Of a stretch of DNA of 64,000 nt, positions 1 to 12,562 are shown piece after piece. Numbering within the stretch: position 1 is the first letter of the stretch; each line of letters starts with the position of its first letter. Source of the DNA: Sacculina carcini (taxonomy: Eukaryota > Arthropoda > Thecostraca > Sacculinidae); the NCBI GenBank assembly GCA_916048095.2, contig OU696581.1, positions 8,690,766 to 8,754,765 of the forward strand, given 5' to 3'. The position numbers were made by a program, and so were the translations under genes. The notes beneath the pieces were generated by a model. It ran no database searches, had not been told where the DNA came from, and saw only the letters and a list, made by a program, of their open reading frames with translations.

Positions 1-90
1 TGTAGTGTGTTCAACACCCAATATCTTCCGCACGATCAACCCCAATTCAGCCACGCTTCACCAAGCGCCGGCTACCAAGTCATCTCAATT

Positions 91-108
91 CACACACGCA
101 CACACACA

Positions 109-140
<32 letters not shown>
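91..140. repeat. (CA)n microsatellite
   Basis: Imperfect CA dinucleotide tract with a few interruptions. Apart from this tract and the (GT)n at 299-367, positions 1-580 show no coding similarity that I recognise. Confidence 0.9.
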
Positions 141-297
141 TCATTACATCAACATGTACAGTTTGAGTCTTTTTGCGCAATAAATTAACTGCAATAAATC
201 CTACAGTGTCAGATGGCTTGTGGGAGTTTAGTAAGATTGAGCTAAATAAAACAGTACAACTTCCAGAAATAGATTGGGAAGCGTTGAATCCTGCTTG

Positions 298-298
<1 letters not shown>

Positions 299-367
<69 letters not shown>
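299..367. repeat. (GT)n microsatellite, about 34 units
   Basis: Uninterrupted GT dinucleotide run. It generates cysteine/valine and threonine/histidine open frames on both strands that have no coding meaning. Confidence 0.97.
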
Positions 368-370
<3 letters not shown>

Positions 371-594
371 ATGCGATCACAGTTTGCAGCAGGCATTATG
401 TGTGAGCTTGAAATCAAGACACGAATGAGCACTAGCACAATGTTCTGCTCAATAAACGGCGACGACAGGTGAGAAAGAGGGTGAGAGTGAGACTTGAACA
501 GAGTTTGAGAGTGGCCATACCAATCAATTCATTTGGCGTCGCGTAAATTACTCGACACCGTAAAATTGATTGTGTCAGAGTGAGTGGAGCATTT

Positions 595-710
595 GACACA
601 CACTGGCACACACACGCACACACACACACACACAATCCACTTCACTGACTCAGCCAATATCACTTCACACACACACACACACATACAGACAGACAGACAG
701 ACAGACACGC
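595..710. repeat. CA / CAGA microsatellite cluster
   Basis: CA-rich tracts at 596-633 and 666-684 run into a short (CAGA)n block at 685-706. No gene recognised from 711 to 1229, which is AT-rich unique-looking sequence. Confidence 0.85.
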
Positions 711-1231
711 ACTCACGCGCTTCACTGCACACCGGCCAGCTTATAAAGCACTCAACAATGCAGCGCGAGAGAGCGAGCAACACGAGGTCACGTGACCTGA
801 CAAAATGCAATTTCAAAATATTTTCCCAGATAATAATAGCACAAGTATAATTGCTGATTTTTCATGCAATTTTTAACAATTTCTGCTAATTTAAATTAGT
901 GTTTGAATCGGGTGGTGTGTCGGTGGTTCTCATATACATTGATGTGTAGTTCACCACCGATATTGCACGATTTCGATGCAATATTGACTAGTCTCTTGCA
1001 TATCTTTCATTCAACAATAGATATGAATAGTTGGCATTATATCAGCTGTATTTTCGCGCAATATTAATTATCAAGTGGCCGATTTTTATATGTTCATTTT
1101 TATCACAGCCATTTCTATAGTTAATTTAAAATTTCTTCCAAATTTGAAATTATAGAAATTCTCTAGAATTTCTCTATACGGGGTTTACGTTTGCACGATG
1201 TTAACTGGGAAATAGTAATATTGTAATATTA

Positions 1232-1432
1232 ATATTATTACTGTCGAAACACATCAACACATCCACACATTGACACATCCACACATTGACACATCAATAC
1301 ATCTACACATCTACAAATCCACACGTCAATACATCAAAAACGTCCACACATTAACACATTCATAATTCAACACATTAACACATTCACAAATCAACACATT
1401 AACATATTCACACATCCACATCCACGCAGGTT
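1232..1432. repeat. Degenerate array of a roughly 10-bp ACACATYMAC-type motif
   Basis: About twenty imperfect copies of a short motif resembling ACACATCAAC / ACACATCCAC / ACACATTGAC follow one another. The unit varies in length and sequence, so this is an old simple-sequence array. Confidence 0.8.
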
Positions 1433-1457
1433 ACACCTCTGTCATCTGAAATTGCTG

Positions 1458-1459
<2 letters not shown>

Positions 1460-1542
<83 letters not shown>

Positions 1543-1543
1543 A
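1460..1543. repeat. (CA)n microsatellite abutting a LINE fragment
   Basis: About 80 bp of CA repeat that ends directly at the first recognisable codon of the LINE reverse-transcriptase remnant, so it marks that element's 5' truncation or a recombination boundary. Confidence 0.95.
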
Positions 1544-2438
1544 CTATTAGGTCCCATCCTATTCTCAATCTACATTAACGATATAATAAATGCAAGTAGC
1601 GAACTTGAGTATGTACTTTATGCAGACTATACTGCATTATTGCTATCTGACAACAACATTGCTAATCTCAAATCGAGACTAGAAAATGAACTTGACAAAA
1701 TCATGTCCTGGTTAAAATCAAACAAATTAAAACTCAATACAACAAAAACAAAGTGTATGCTTTTTCAGAAGCGTTCAATGAAATACTACCTGCCACCAAT
1801 CAGGATCGATGATGCAGTCATCGATTGTGTTAAAAACTTCAAATTCCTTGGAGTTATCGTGGATTAAAATCTTAATTGGAGACCACATATTGATCAACTT
1901 TGTCTTAAATTATCGAAATTAACAGGGATTATGTATAGAATACGGCATAATCTCACTACTGAATCCATGATTACAATATATTATACACTTTTTCACTCTT
2001 ATTTAATCTATTGTATTTCAATTTGGGCGAGTACATGGCCAACTTTTATTGATAAAATAGCTGTGTCCCAGAAGAAATTATTTCGCTATATCTTCTTTTT
2101 GAAAAAATTTGAATCGACTAAAAATGCCTTAAGACATCACAACTCCTTAATTTCCCAAATCTTTTTAAAGTATATACACTTCTTAGCATTTATAAAAACA
2201 CGAAACATGGAGACGCATTTAAATTTGTCAATAGCAGCCGTCCAACCAAGAGTAATGCTGTTAATATCAGTTGCCCTGGATTTCGAACAACTCTTTTCAA
2301 AAACAGTATATTTTGCAAAGGACTTGAAATTTTAACCAACTTCCTATTGAACTGAAATCTGATCTCACTAGAACTACATATGCTACATTTAATACCAAAA
2401 TTAAGAAACATTACCTGACTTTGCAAAACCAACGTTGA
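1544..2438 (+). pseudogene. Decayed non-LTR retrotransposon (LINE) reverse transcriptase, 3' half of ORF2
   Basis: The translated frame opens with GPILFSIYIND, the RT block just before the catalytic motif, and continues through a typical LINE RT thumb and C-terminal region (for example LKLNTTKTKCMLF). The catalytic box reads YADY where active elements have (F/Y)ADD, so the second aspartate is lost. An in-frame TAA lies at 1865-1867; the same frame then continues to about 2240, where a frameshift moves the homologous C-terminus through other frames to a TGA at 2436-2438. The copy is 5'-truncated at a CA microsatellite and is dead. The family is CR1/Jockey-like by general RT features, and differs from the full-length LINE at 27.7 kb. 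The 3' flank (2439-2640) may be its untranslated tail; I see no clear poly(A) or target-site duplication. Confidence 0.88.
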
Positions 2439-3035
2439 AGTCACCAAGCACTCGGTACGGTTTCGAGCTTGTTGTAACTCTTCCTGCAGTTACTGTTCTC
2501 GTTGTCGTGTATAACCGTGTTTTCAACTATGAGCTGGCTATATATGAGTGTTTAATTTCTGTCTTCGTTTTGTATTTCTGCCAAATTTGCCATTACTGTT
2601 CATAATTTCATGTGAAAATTGTATTTGATATTGGTTGGTCAGGGAGCTGTGGCTCAACGTATTGATGCCTCTCACCACTGCTATGTTACTGATGTTTGTT
2701 GATGATGATGACAATACATTTGAAGTTGCAAATAGAAATTACACACACATACATATTTACCTCCACATACACGCACACGCACATACACTTATACGCATAT
2801 GTAAGTATAGTTGTGAAGTATTCAACGTTGCAGACAGACGCACTCAATTCGTATGTATGTGTGTGTGTCAGTGTGTATGTGTATGTGTGTGTGTGTCAGT
2901 TGAGCGAGGTGGGTGTTCTGAGGTGTCGTCGTGGTCGTGGTTGTATGCAGCAAAGCCGTACTCCTCAATTGCCTACACGCACCTCTTCATTACACACAAT
3001 TACACACAACACTGCCACAGTGGTGGTGGCATGGT

Positions 3036-3115
3036 GGTGAAGTCTTGGTGGTGACTTCGTGGTGGTGACTTCGTGGTGGTGACTTCGTGGTGGTGACGTC
3101 GTCGTGGTGGTGGCG
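3036..3115. repeat. 14-bp GTGGTGGTGACTTC minisatellite, about 5 copies
   Basis: Four to five tandem copies of a 14-bp unit, the last ones degenerate (GACGTCGTC). Too short to infer more. Confidence 0.85.
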
Positions 3116-3188
3116 AGGTGTACACAATGATACAATTTAGTGGAGCAGTGCTATAGATTACCTTGAGGAATGCTACGGCCCGCCCGTC

Positions 3189-3192
<4 letters not shown>

Positions 3193-3252
<60 letters not shown>
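3193..3252. repeat. (GT)n microsatellite, about 30 units
   Basis: Uninterrupted GT run. Confidence 0.96.
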
Positions 3253-3254
<2 letters not shown>

Positions 3255-3989
3255 CGACACGTTGCCGTGTCATAAACGTCTCACTGAGCGCCATTAGCTG
3301 ACCGCCCAACACTGACACCGAACAATACACAATTAGCACCTGCGAATACCACCTATGCTGTCTGTATGTCCGTGTGTGTGTGTGTGTGTGTAATTTTACA
3401 GTGCTGATTGATCGTAAATTGAACACTAGAACTGATGTTATATATACACACATAGACATACACACACATAATATACACATACATAAATACTCGAACAAAT
3501 ACACAATTACATAAGCATTTACACACACACACACACAAATACATACACATTTACATTTACACACACAAACACACATACTCATGACTATCAAATACTCATG
3601 ACTATCATTGTTATGCATGGAGTGTATCACTGGTGTTTGTCCATGCTACCTGCTTTCTCTTCGTATCGCTGAATATATTGAAATATTTTGAACAATAAAA
3701 ATACATACACACACTTCACGATTTTTTATTAACAATTATTAATACATTTATTTAACTTTTGCAATTCAAATAAATTATGTAGAAATGCAATATATAGAAA
3801 TAGTTGAGACTCAAAAAGTTCTTGATTTTCTGCTCTTGGTTGTGGACATTTCTTATGACAGGCGTTCATTGGCTCACAATAATTGACTTCAGTGTTGGAA
3901 TTTAGCTCGAGCAACACTTGTCGTCACACCTGGCGGCTGTTACATTTATAACCGCTGTAAAACTTGTGAAAACTTATGCCTCAATAACA

Positions 3990-4058
3990 TCGACCAATGG
4001 CGGACCGACAGCTGTGACGTCATCACGCCGTCGACCAATCAACGTCGCCGGTTATTGG
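3990..4058. promoter_or_regulatory. Cluster of CCAAT boxes around a CRE-like octamer
   Basis: Within 70 bp there are two CCAAT pentamers (about 3994 and 4034), one ATTGG (reverse CCAAT, about 4053) and a perfect TGACGTCA cyclic-AMP-response-type octamer at 4015-4022, in a locally CpG-rich stretch inside AT-rich DNA. This is the composition expected of a housekeeping or bidirectional promoter, but no gene is recognised on either side, so function is inference only. Confidence 0.3.
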
Positions 4059-4706
4059 ATCAGAAATGCGCATCTTTCAGTATAGCACTCGCGTTTGAAC
4101 CACCGCAGGATTATGTGAGAGTGTGTGTGTGTGTCGGTCTCAGGGAAAAAATTCAACTTCCAATACAACCAGAGCGGCAAATGTGTAAATATATAAAATA
4201 CTGTAATAATACCAAGCTATTTCAGATATCCTGTGTTTCCAGTTTGTGCTGCTGATTGAGATATATAATTGATGTTTACATAATATGCATAATATATCGT
4301 ATATATAACTGCATGAAACTCAAAGTTATACAATATCAACGCGTATATTTGTTACAGTCTATTGGATCATCATCATCTTGTATTTGCCAAACCCTCATCA
4401 TCCTCCATTCTCATCATCATCATCATTCTCTTCCTCACCTCATCTCATCTTAGGGAATTATTAATTTCTGTTGTCATTTATCTCTTGTCTCTCTGTTTGT
4501 TGATGAAAAAGATGCATGATGATTGCAGTCACCAGGCATTTTAGCATGTTATCACGTGAGATGTGGTTGCATCCACTTCCATCCACTGACGGCTATTAGA
4601 ATTGAGTATTCTAGAAAAAAATCCCAGCAAAACTGGCCAAGTACTGTGTCAAAATGCATCGCTCAACGTATAACGCAGATAATAGGGAGATATGGTGGCG
4701 TACATG
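4059..4706. other. No gene recognised
   Basis: AT-rich sequence with a short TCATCA simple repeat around 4365-4445. Nothing with coding character. Confidence 0.6.
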
Positions 4707-4977
4707 CAGAGCCGTTGCGAGGACTTATGAGCCCCCCCCCCCCCCCGAAGGCAACACTTGGGGCCCCCATTATGAATAAAGCATCAAATAATGAATGTAT
4801 TTATTAGACATAATCACATAATACAAGCTCAGGTGAAAACATCTGAGCAAAAATTAAAGGCTATACATAATAAATATGATACATTGTAATGTCATACGTG
4901 AAGCAACGGGGCCCCTCAACACTCGGGCCCCCCCCCCCCCCGGCCGGAGGGTACGGGGGGCGGTTGCTACGGCTCTG
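4707..4977. mobile_element. hAT-like MITE, family 1, copy A (271 bp)
   Basis: Starts CAGAGCCGTTGCGA and ends TTGCTACGGCTCTG, giving 14-bp terminal inverted repeats with two mismatches. Flanking octamers CGTACATG and AGTACACG match at 6 of 8 positions, as expected of a decayed 8-bp hAT target duplication. It has two long C runs just inside the ends, an internal AATGTATTTATTAGACATAA segment shared with copy B, and no coding capacity. It carries roughly 95 bp more than copy B. Confidence 0.85.
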
Positions 4978-5417
4978 AGTACACGTGATGGACTTATCTG
5001 TAACTAAATGACATCTCACTGATAAGCAAATATGACAAATAAACATGCCGACGATAGACAAAGGCGACATCTATAATAAAAATGCTAATCTCGCTCGAGA
5101 ACCAATTGGCAGGGTGCAGCAGTATCGGTGAACGATATTTCTCAACCCTGTCACATATATGACCCGCTGTCCAGTAGCAGTGCCAGGGGGGAGATGGAGG
5201 GGCTGAATCCCTGCTAGAAATGTGCCATGTTTCCCTGAGACCCCACATCTTTTCACCTTGTCCCTCCCTTCAGTACCCGCACGGGAATAATTCTGGCCTC
5301 GTTATTATTAACGATTATTAACGTTACTGCTCATATGATCCGCTATCATGCATATAACTGCTGCTATACATAACTAATGTGATTTATTTCGACACAACAT
5401 GCAAGTGCATGAATACA

Positions 5418-5587
5418 CACACTGACACACTGACACACACACACACACACACACTGACACACACACACACTGACACACACGCACACACACACTGACACAC
5501 ACTGACACACGGACACACACACACACACACACTGACACACACACACACACACACACACACTGACACAATGAAACACACACACACACA

Positions 5588-5632
<45 letters not shown>

Positions 5633-5664
5633 ATACACACACTGACACACTGATACACACACCA
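5418..5664. repeat. CA microsatellite interspersed with CTGACACAC units
   Basis: Dinucleotide CA tract repeatedly interrupted by CTGACAC, forming a compound minisatellite. Similar CTGACACA units occur at 26397-26452 inside a COX18 intron. Confidence 0.9.
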
Positions 5665-5820
5665 CAACTGTATGTGACAGTGTCACAGTGTCGTATCTTT
5701 ATTCAGAATCTCAGGAGATTGTTCGGTGGCAGACAACCTGGGTAACCTCAACATCAACATCAACACCCCAATAAAACATGCTCAATTTGCTGACCCGCAA
5801 GTGTATGTATGTGTGACTTT

Positions 5821-5866
5821 ACTATACCTTTTACAATTTCATTTGTCCCAACTGAAATCAAAATTG
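5821..5866. repeat. Paralogous empty site of the 6861-7036 MITE
   Basis: About 45 bp around CCTTTTACAATTTCATTTGT is the reverse complement of the sequence flanking the MITE at 6861-7036, with a single copy of the octamer (CCTTTTAC, 5827-5834) that is duplicated there. It therefore shows what the locus looked like before transposition. The larger parent repeat containing this segment is not resolved. Confidence 0.7.
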
Positions 5867-6860
5867 TCCCAACTGAATTTAACATTGTCTCAATTGGAAT
5901 TAATTATTTCTAAACTGAAATGACCAGTATTCAATGGCTTATCGACTTGTTTTCTCTCATTATTTTTATTTTGATAATGTTAGGAGGACGTGTTCAACTG
6001 TAAACTGGTATATGGTTACTCACTCTTAAAGGATGGTTAGTTTGTAAAAGCATCCAACATATAAGACAAAAGACGTATTAGAAGACGGGCGTACGGAGGC
6101 ATTTCAGTCTCACAAGCGCCAATAAGAAATCATTTGAATGAATACCAGCAGCGCGTGTACTTAAATTCTAGCAACAAAGCAAGATATCACAACTCAACAC
6201 AATCACAACGCAACATGGCCCACTAAAGCACCTTCACTAACAAACACGCACGAAAGTTCTGCGCAAACAACTGCCCTATGGCGCGCACTGCCCAACCCCC
6301 GGCATCCCCACACCAGCGACAGTTCACTCCTTGGAGAAACTGCGCTCGCTCATAGCACGTGCATACAACATACGTACACTCACACTACCTCGCACACACA
6401 AATAGACACCATATACAAAAATATATACCGTACTATATTAAACATAGTACAGATGGCTAGCAACGACAAGCGCTATCCGCACGTGATGCCTGAACACTTG
6501 CCATTAGACGGAATGTACCGTCTCTGAAAGTGTGATGTTTCTGTAGATGTGTGTGTGTGTCTGCACGATTTGCTTGCGAGTGTTCTCCGAGAACAGTGGC
6601 TCTATACGCTGACATTGATATATTGGCTGATAAAGTTCATCATAATGTAAGCACATACGGTACATATCTGCATTGTATTGCATTGTAGTACATACCATAA
6701 CACATATGTTTTACGACTAATGCTAAATTTTTCATGTGAAATACAATAAAATGTACTGATAACAATTAGTTTTGATATTAAATGTAAAATCAATAACATA
6801 CATTGTGGTTCTAGCTGGGACAATTTTGATTTCAGTTGGGACAAATGAAATTGTAAAAGG
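5867..6860. other. No gene recognised
   Basis: AT-rich sequence without recognisable coding or repeat structure, apart from the right-hand flank (about 6805-6860) that matches 5821-5866 in inverted orientation. Confidence 0.55.
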
Positions 6861-7036
6861 CAGAGCCGTTGCGAGAAATTATGCCCCCCCCCCCCCGAAG
6901 GCAACACTTGGGGCCCCCATTGTGAATATTGAATGCATTTATTAGACATAATCACATAATACGTGAAGCAAAGGGGCCCCTCAACATTCGGGGGCCCCCC
7001 GGCCGGGGGGTACGGGGGGCGGTTGCTACGGCTCTG
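6861..7036. mobile_element. hAT-like MITE, family 1, copy B (176 bp) with perfect 8-bp TSD
   Basis: Same terminal sequences as copy A (CAGAGCCGTTGCGA ... TTGCTACGGCTCTG). It is bordered on both sides by the identical octamer GTAAAAGG (6853-6860 and 7037-7044). Eight-base duplications are the hallmark of hAT transposases, so mobilisation in trans by an hAT enzyme is the natural reading. The interior is a C-run, a short AT core shared with copy A, and a G-rich arm. The perfect duplication suggests a relatively young insertion. The empty site at 5821-5866 supports the boundaries independently. Confidence 0.93.
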
Positions 7037-7259
7037 GTAAAAGGTATAGTTGTTCTTACTAGTTATATTGGCAGCAATGAGTCAGAGGCTCGTGACTCCC
7101 GTCTTCCAGTTGTCATATGTCTTCATAAACAGTTGTGTCGTTGGTTGGTGTACTACGTCGCTTGGCAACCTATACCATCTTTCTATTACTCTAGCTGGGA
7201 AACTATATTTATGTATGCCATTTTTAATTCTGCTTTTTTAAAGGTCAACATTGTGATTT

Positions 7260-7426
7260 CTATTTGATTTTAATAATTTAAACAGCTTCGGATTTTCAAT
7301 TTCAGCTTTCCCCGTAAGACATCTATAAACTAAGATTAAATCCCCTCTAACTCTCCTTTCCTGTAGCGTTGCCAAATCTAACTTTTTCAGATAGCTCGGC
7401 TTTGTTGAGCTGTAGAGATTTGCTAT
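7260..7426 (-). pseudogene. LINE ORF2 C-terminal fragment joined to a Gypsy relic
   Basis: The minus-strand translation contains YLKKLDLATLQERRVRGDLI, matching the conserved segment near the C-terminus of CR1/Jockey-type LINE proteins (L..L.SL..RR.RGDLI). The fragment runs directly, without a spacer, into the Gypsy RT frame at about 7427, so this is a recombination or nested-insertion junction. No catalytic domain is present. Confidence 0.7.
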
Positions 7427-8249
7427 TTGGATCTGCACGGATACGCTCAGTGAGCGGGTGGACGATTTCTGCATAGTGTCCGATCATGCGGCGGTAGAAT
7501 CCGGTGGCGCCCAGGAAACGTCGAAGATCGTGTGACGAAGACGGCGCAGGCTGATCGACGAGAGCGCTCACCTTCGATTTCGCCGGCCTGATACCTTCAC
7601 TGTTGATGCGGTATCCGAGAAAATCGATGTCATTCTCAAATAAGACACACTTGTACAGTTTCAGCCGTAGTGAATGCTTCTTGAGGGCATCGAAGACACA
7701 TCTGAGATGGTCGTGATGTTGATTCTCGTCTTGAGAGAACACCAGAATATCGTCAATGTAGACGAATACGTATTCTAGTGTTCTGAAGATAGAGTCCATC
7801 AGTCGTTGGAATGTGGCTGGAGAATTTCGCATACCGTAGGGCATGAAGACGTATTCAACAAGTCCCGCAGGAGTGTCGACAGCAGTTTTAGCGATATCAT
7901 CAGGAGCTACAGGCACCTGGTGATACGCTCTCAGTAGATCGAGTTTTGAAAACACGCGAGCACCGCGTAGTCGAGTGGAGCAGTCATATATATGCGGGAT
8001 GGGGTAACAATCACGTTTTGTTACGGCATTCAAACAGCGGTAATCTCCGGTGAGTCGCATTGTCAAAGAAGATACTACGTGGTAGAATCGCGCAGTCTCT
8101 GAGACGATGTTTTGGAGGTTAAAATGCGCCTCTAGGACGACAAACCAACCCTCGACGGCGTTCTCCATAAACGCTGGCGGTTTAATGGACACGCGACCGA
8201 CAGGGGTCTCATCGCAAGCTGAAAGTGAAGCTTCCTGTTTCCCCAACAT
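7427..8249 (-). pseudogene. Ty3/Gypsy (CsRn1-like) gag-RT remnant with internal deletion
   Basis: Translated from 8249 downwards, the first ~60 residues resemble the N-terminus of Gypsy Gag (KPPAF...W...LEAHF...VVSSLT). The frame then passes directly into RT (GDYRCLNAVT, FSKLDLLRAYHQ, GMRNSPATFQRLMD), with the catalytic YIDD intact, followed by the connection region (FLGATGFYRRMI). The rest of Gag, the protease and the start of RT are missing between these two blocks, and RNase H and integrase are missing after about 7430, so the copy cannot be autonomous. The RT resembles the CsRn1/Kabuki lineage, which agrees with the tRNA-Trp primer site at 8366-8377. LTRs were not delimited. Confidence 0.88.
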
Positions 8250-8365
8250 GTTGTGATTACGAGCACAAAAGTTCCAAATAGCGAAAGTGAAAAATGATAA
8301 ATGATGTCAATTATGAATGAGGAAAACACAACTGAAAACTGACTTTGAAAATGCTCAAACCAAAA

Positions 8366-8377
8366 TCGGGGTCACCA
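8366..8377 (-). other. Primer-binding site complementary to tRNA-Trp 3' end
   Basis: The minus strand reads TGGTGACCCCGA, the complement of the animal tRNA-Trp 3' terminus (…TCGGGGTCACCA), 117 bp upstream of the Gag start. CsRn1-type Gypsy elements are known to prime with tRNA-Trp. The 5' LTR should therefore end near 8380 and extend rightward, but I could not find its outer edge. Confidence 0.75.
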
Positions 8378-8379
8378 AG

Positions 8380-9956
<1,577 letters not shown>

Positions 9957-11189
9957 AGGGCTGTCAAAAGTTAATAAAGTTACTTTTTCACCTAAAGGTC
10001 ACTTTTTCATAAGCTACCTAAAACTGCATGAAAAAGTTGTGTACGATAATTATTAGAAAAGTTATTAGGTTACCAAAAGTTACTTTTTCATCGTTAGGTT
10101 ACTTTTTTGCTTTTTAGGTTACATTTTTATCGTCAGGTTACCTTTTGATATTTTTCTTGTAAGTTTTTCTTGTATTAGGTAGGTTTACCACGAAGTTTGG
10201 TGACTTTTTGCAGATAAGAGGCACAAAAACGGTATACATGAGGATAAAATAGGAAAATAGATGGAATATCAGGTCTGAAGATCAAGAAATGAAAAAATTT
10301 CTGCTGTTAGGATTTAACAATTAATCTTCACCTTATTATCTGTACTACTCGATATTTATACGTTTTTGGGTACGCAGGACAGCGTCGTTCCATTTTAGTA
10401 TATGCCCACGTGTCGTGAGATGTTTGGAGCGTGGTATAGTACGATGTGTGAGCTCTCTATACCAGATACTGCACAGTAGCATTTGACAGTACGTATTTAC
10501 TTGAACAGGAATTAGCACGTGATTTTCAGGGCGTGAGATAGCGCCATATTCCCACGTTTTACATTGATAAGACTGTGAGCTACATATGGGAGGATGGCAC
10601 ATGCAGTGTTTACGCTTACACTAATATACAAGCTTTAGCACGTTATATTTGATAAAATGTTCCATTGAAACAATATAAAGAACATTATTGCGACCATTAC
10701 TAAAAATATTTACATTTGCAATTATTGTTTTTTGCATTTGTATTAACTTTCCACTATAAATTACATTTTGATGGTTATGCTCCTTTTTGCGAGCTTAGCC
10801 AAATGATATTAAGTCACGTTCGGTGGTTTGTTGTAAAAATGGTACCAGATCCTAGAGAGGGTGGAAAAATAGTGCCAACTCGGAAGGAGGATAGCAAAGA
10901 AGGACTGGTGTATTTTCTTCCTTCAGAACTGCAAACAGAATTTGACCTTTTTTGAAGGAGGTTTTTTAGGTTACTTTATTGATTATTATGTTACTTTCTA
11001 TGTTCAAGAACAAACAACAAACACACCGTGTATTTCATATAGCGCACTAATCAGCAAAGGCGTGATAAACATGTGATAAAGCGATACAAAAGTGATAATA
11101 TCATTAAAACTCATAGGTTTTTTAGGTTAATTTTTCTCGAAAATATAGTTATGTTTTTCTGATTTTTAGGTTACTTTTTTGACAGCCCT
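9957..11189. mobile_element. TIR element 'AGGGCTGTC', long copy (1.23 kb)
   Basis: Begins AGGGCTGTCAAAAG and ends TTTTTTGACAGCCCT, so the ends are inverted repeats. The sub-terminal regions carry many copies of the motif AGGTTACTTTTT in both orientations. A second, internally deleted copy lies at 14491-14960. The interior contains an unrecognised short open frame (10716-10955) but no transposase domain I can identify. The terminal sequence resembles some hAT elements (AGGGCTGTCAAAC-type ends), but no clear 8-bp target duplication is visible, so the superfamily is unsettled. Confidence 0.8.
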
Positions 11190-12408
11190 ACTGATTAAAT
11201 TTCACTGAAGCCCAATCACAATTAAGAATGCATCATATTAGCTCCAAGCATGGATGGTGTGGTTTTATTGCGTACAGTTTAATTAATGATACACTATACT
11301 GAATAGAAAGGCTTTATTGTCCTCAATATTTACACATTAATTGTTTCGCACGACGGGCGGGTAAAATGCTACTGGGAACAAAGTAAACTACTGAATTTTA
11401 CTGTGTAATTTCATTGGTCTAATTCCAAGTTCCATATGCTTAAGCTGCATAGGATATGGGTTGTAATATCATGCAATGCTAACTATATGCATATGCTGTT
11501 TTAGCGGAAGCATTCATCTGGAATTATAGAGATGACAGAAAGTTTCATTGTTTTGATAGTGTTACACTTCTGAATTACTACACACGAAGGATGGGTGCGA
11601 ATTTGAGCAGTTTTGAGGAAAAAACTTCGTCAATAATTAAAACAAGAATTTACAAATTTATATTTTTCAATTGGATAGGCTTTTTTCTTTTTGATTCATT
11701 ATATTTTATTAATAGTTCCGCACGACGGGCGGGTTTAAATACGAGGCTGTACGAGGGAAAATATTTTGCCACATCTAAAATAAAAACATTCATATATATA
11801 CTTTTCTATTTATTAAGACTTTATATGGGTTTAATTTTTCATTTTAAATTTCTAATCGTTTTTTATTAATTCAATATTTATTTTACTTTATTAATTGTTC
11901 TGTACAACGGGCGGGTTTTAATGCTAGATGGCGATGTTAAGTTATAAATATATTTTGAGAACATTATGATAAAAATGTTTAGTCATTTTTCATTGTTTTG
12001 TGTCAGAGTTCTGGATTATTCAGCACGACGGGCAGGTTTAAATATAAATTTTTTATGGGCTTACTTTCTTCTTTATTGATTCATATTTATTTTATCTTAT
12101 GAATTGAATACAAACTTAATAGTATTAATTGTTCCGCACGACGGGCGGGCTTACATGCTAGAATTTTCATTGTTTTTTACGTGCTAGTGTTCTGAATTAT
12201 TCCGCGCGACGGGTAGGTTTAAATATGAGGTGGATTAAGGTATCATATTTTGTCAAATTTAAGCTTAAAGTATTCACATTTAGAGTTCTTTATTGGTGAA
12301 CGTATATATCGGTTAAATTTTGTGCTTTTTAATGTGTATTCCATTTATTTTATGGATTGAATATGAATTCTATTTTATGAATTGTTCAGCACGATGGGCG
12401 GGTTCATA

Positions 12409-12410
<2 letters not shown>

Positions 12411-12470
<60 letters not shown>
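12411..12470. repeat. (TA)n microsatellite
   Basis: About 30 uninterrupted TA units directly after a type-B GC box of the surrounding array. Confidence 0.97.
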
Positions 12471-12471
<1 letters not shown>

Positions 12472-12562
12472 CATGTATATATAAAAGAAATTATCTGTCT
12501 GTCTGTGTATGTATGGTTGAATATGAGGTGACATAATTGCGCGGGTTCAATGGTATAGATCA

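Larger units (their letters stand above)
2439..3989. other. No gene recognised; microsatellites and short minisatellites
   Basis: Contains GT tracts at about 2863-2906 and 3372-3392, a 14-bp GTGGTGGTGACTTC-type minisatellite (3036-3115), a (GT)n block (3193-3252), and CA-rich sequence at 3440-3565 and 3700-3715. Open frames here are dinucleotide-repeat artefacts. Confidence 0.7.

Noticed and set aside
584-850. Small Thr/His or Cys/Val frames in dinucleotide repeats across the window
   Set aside because: Pure (CA)n/(GT)n translation; no start, conservation or domain support.
9957-11189. Transposase in 10716-10955
   Set aside because: Only 79 codons, no DDE or BED/hAT dimerisation features, and the short copy lacks most of it.
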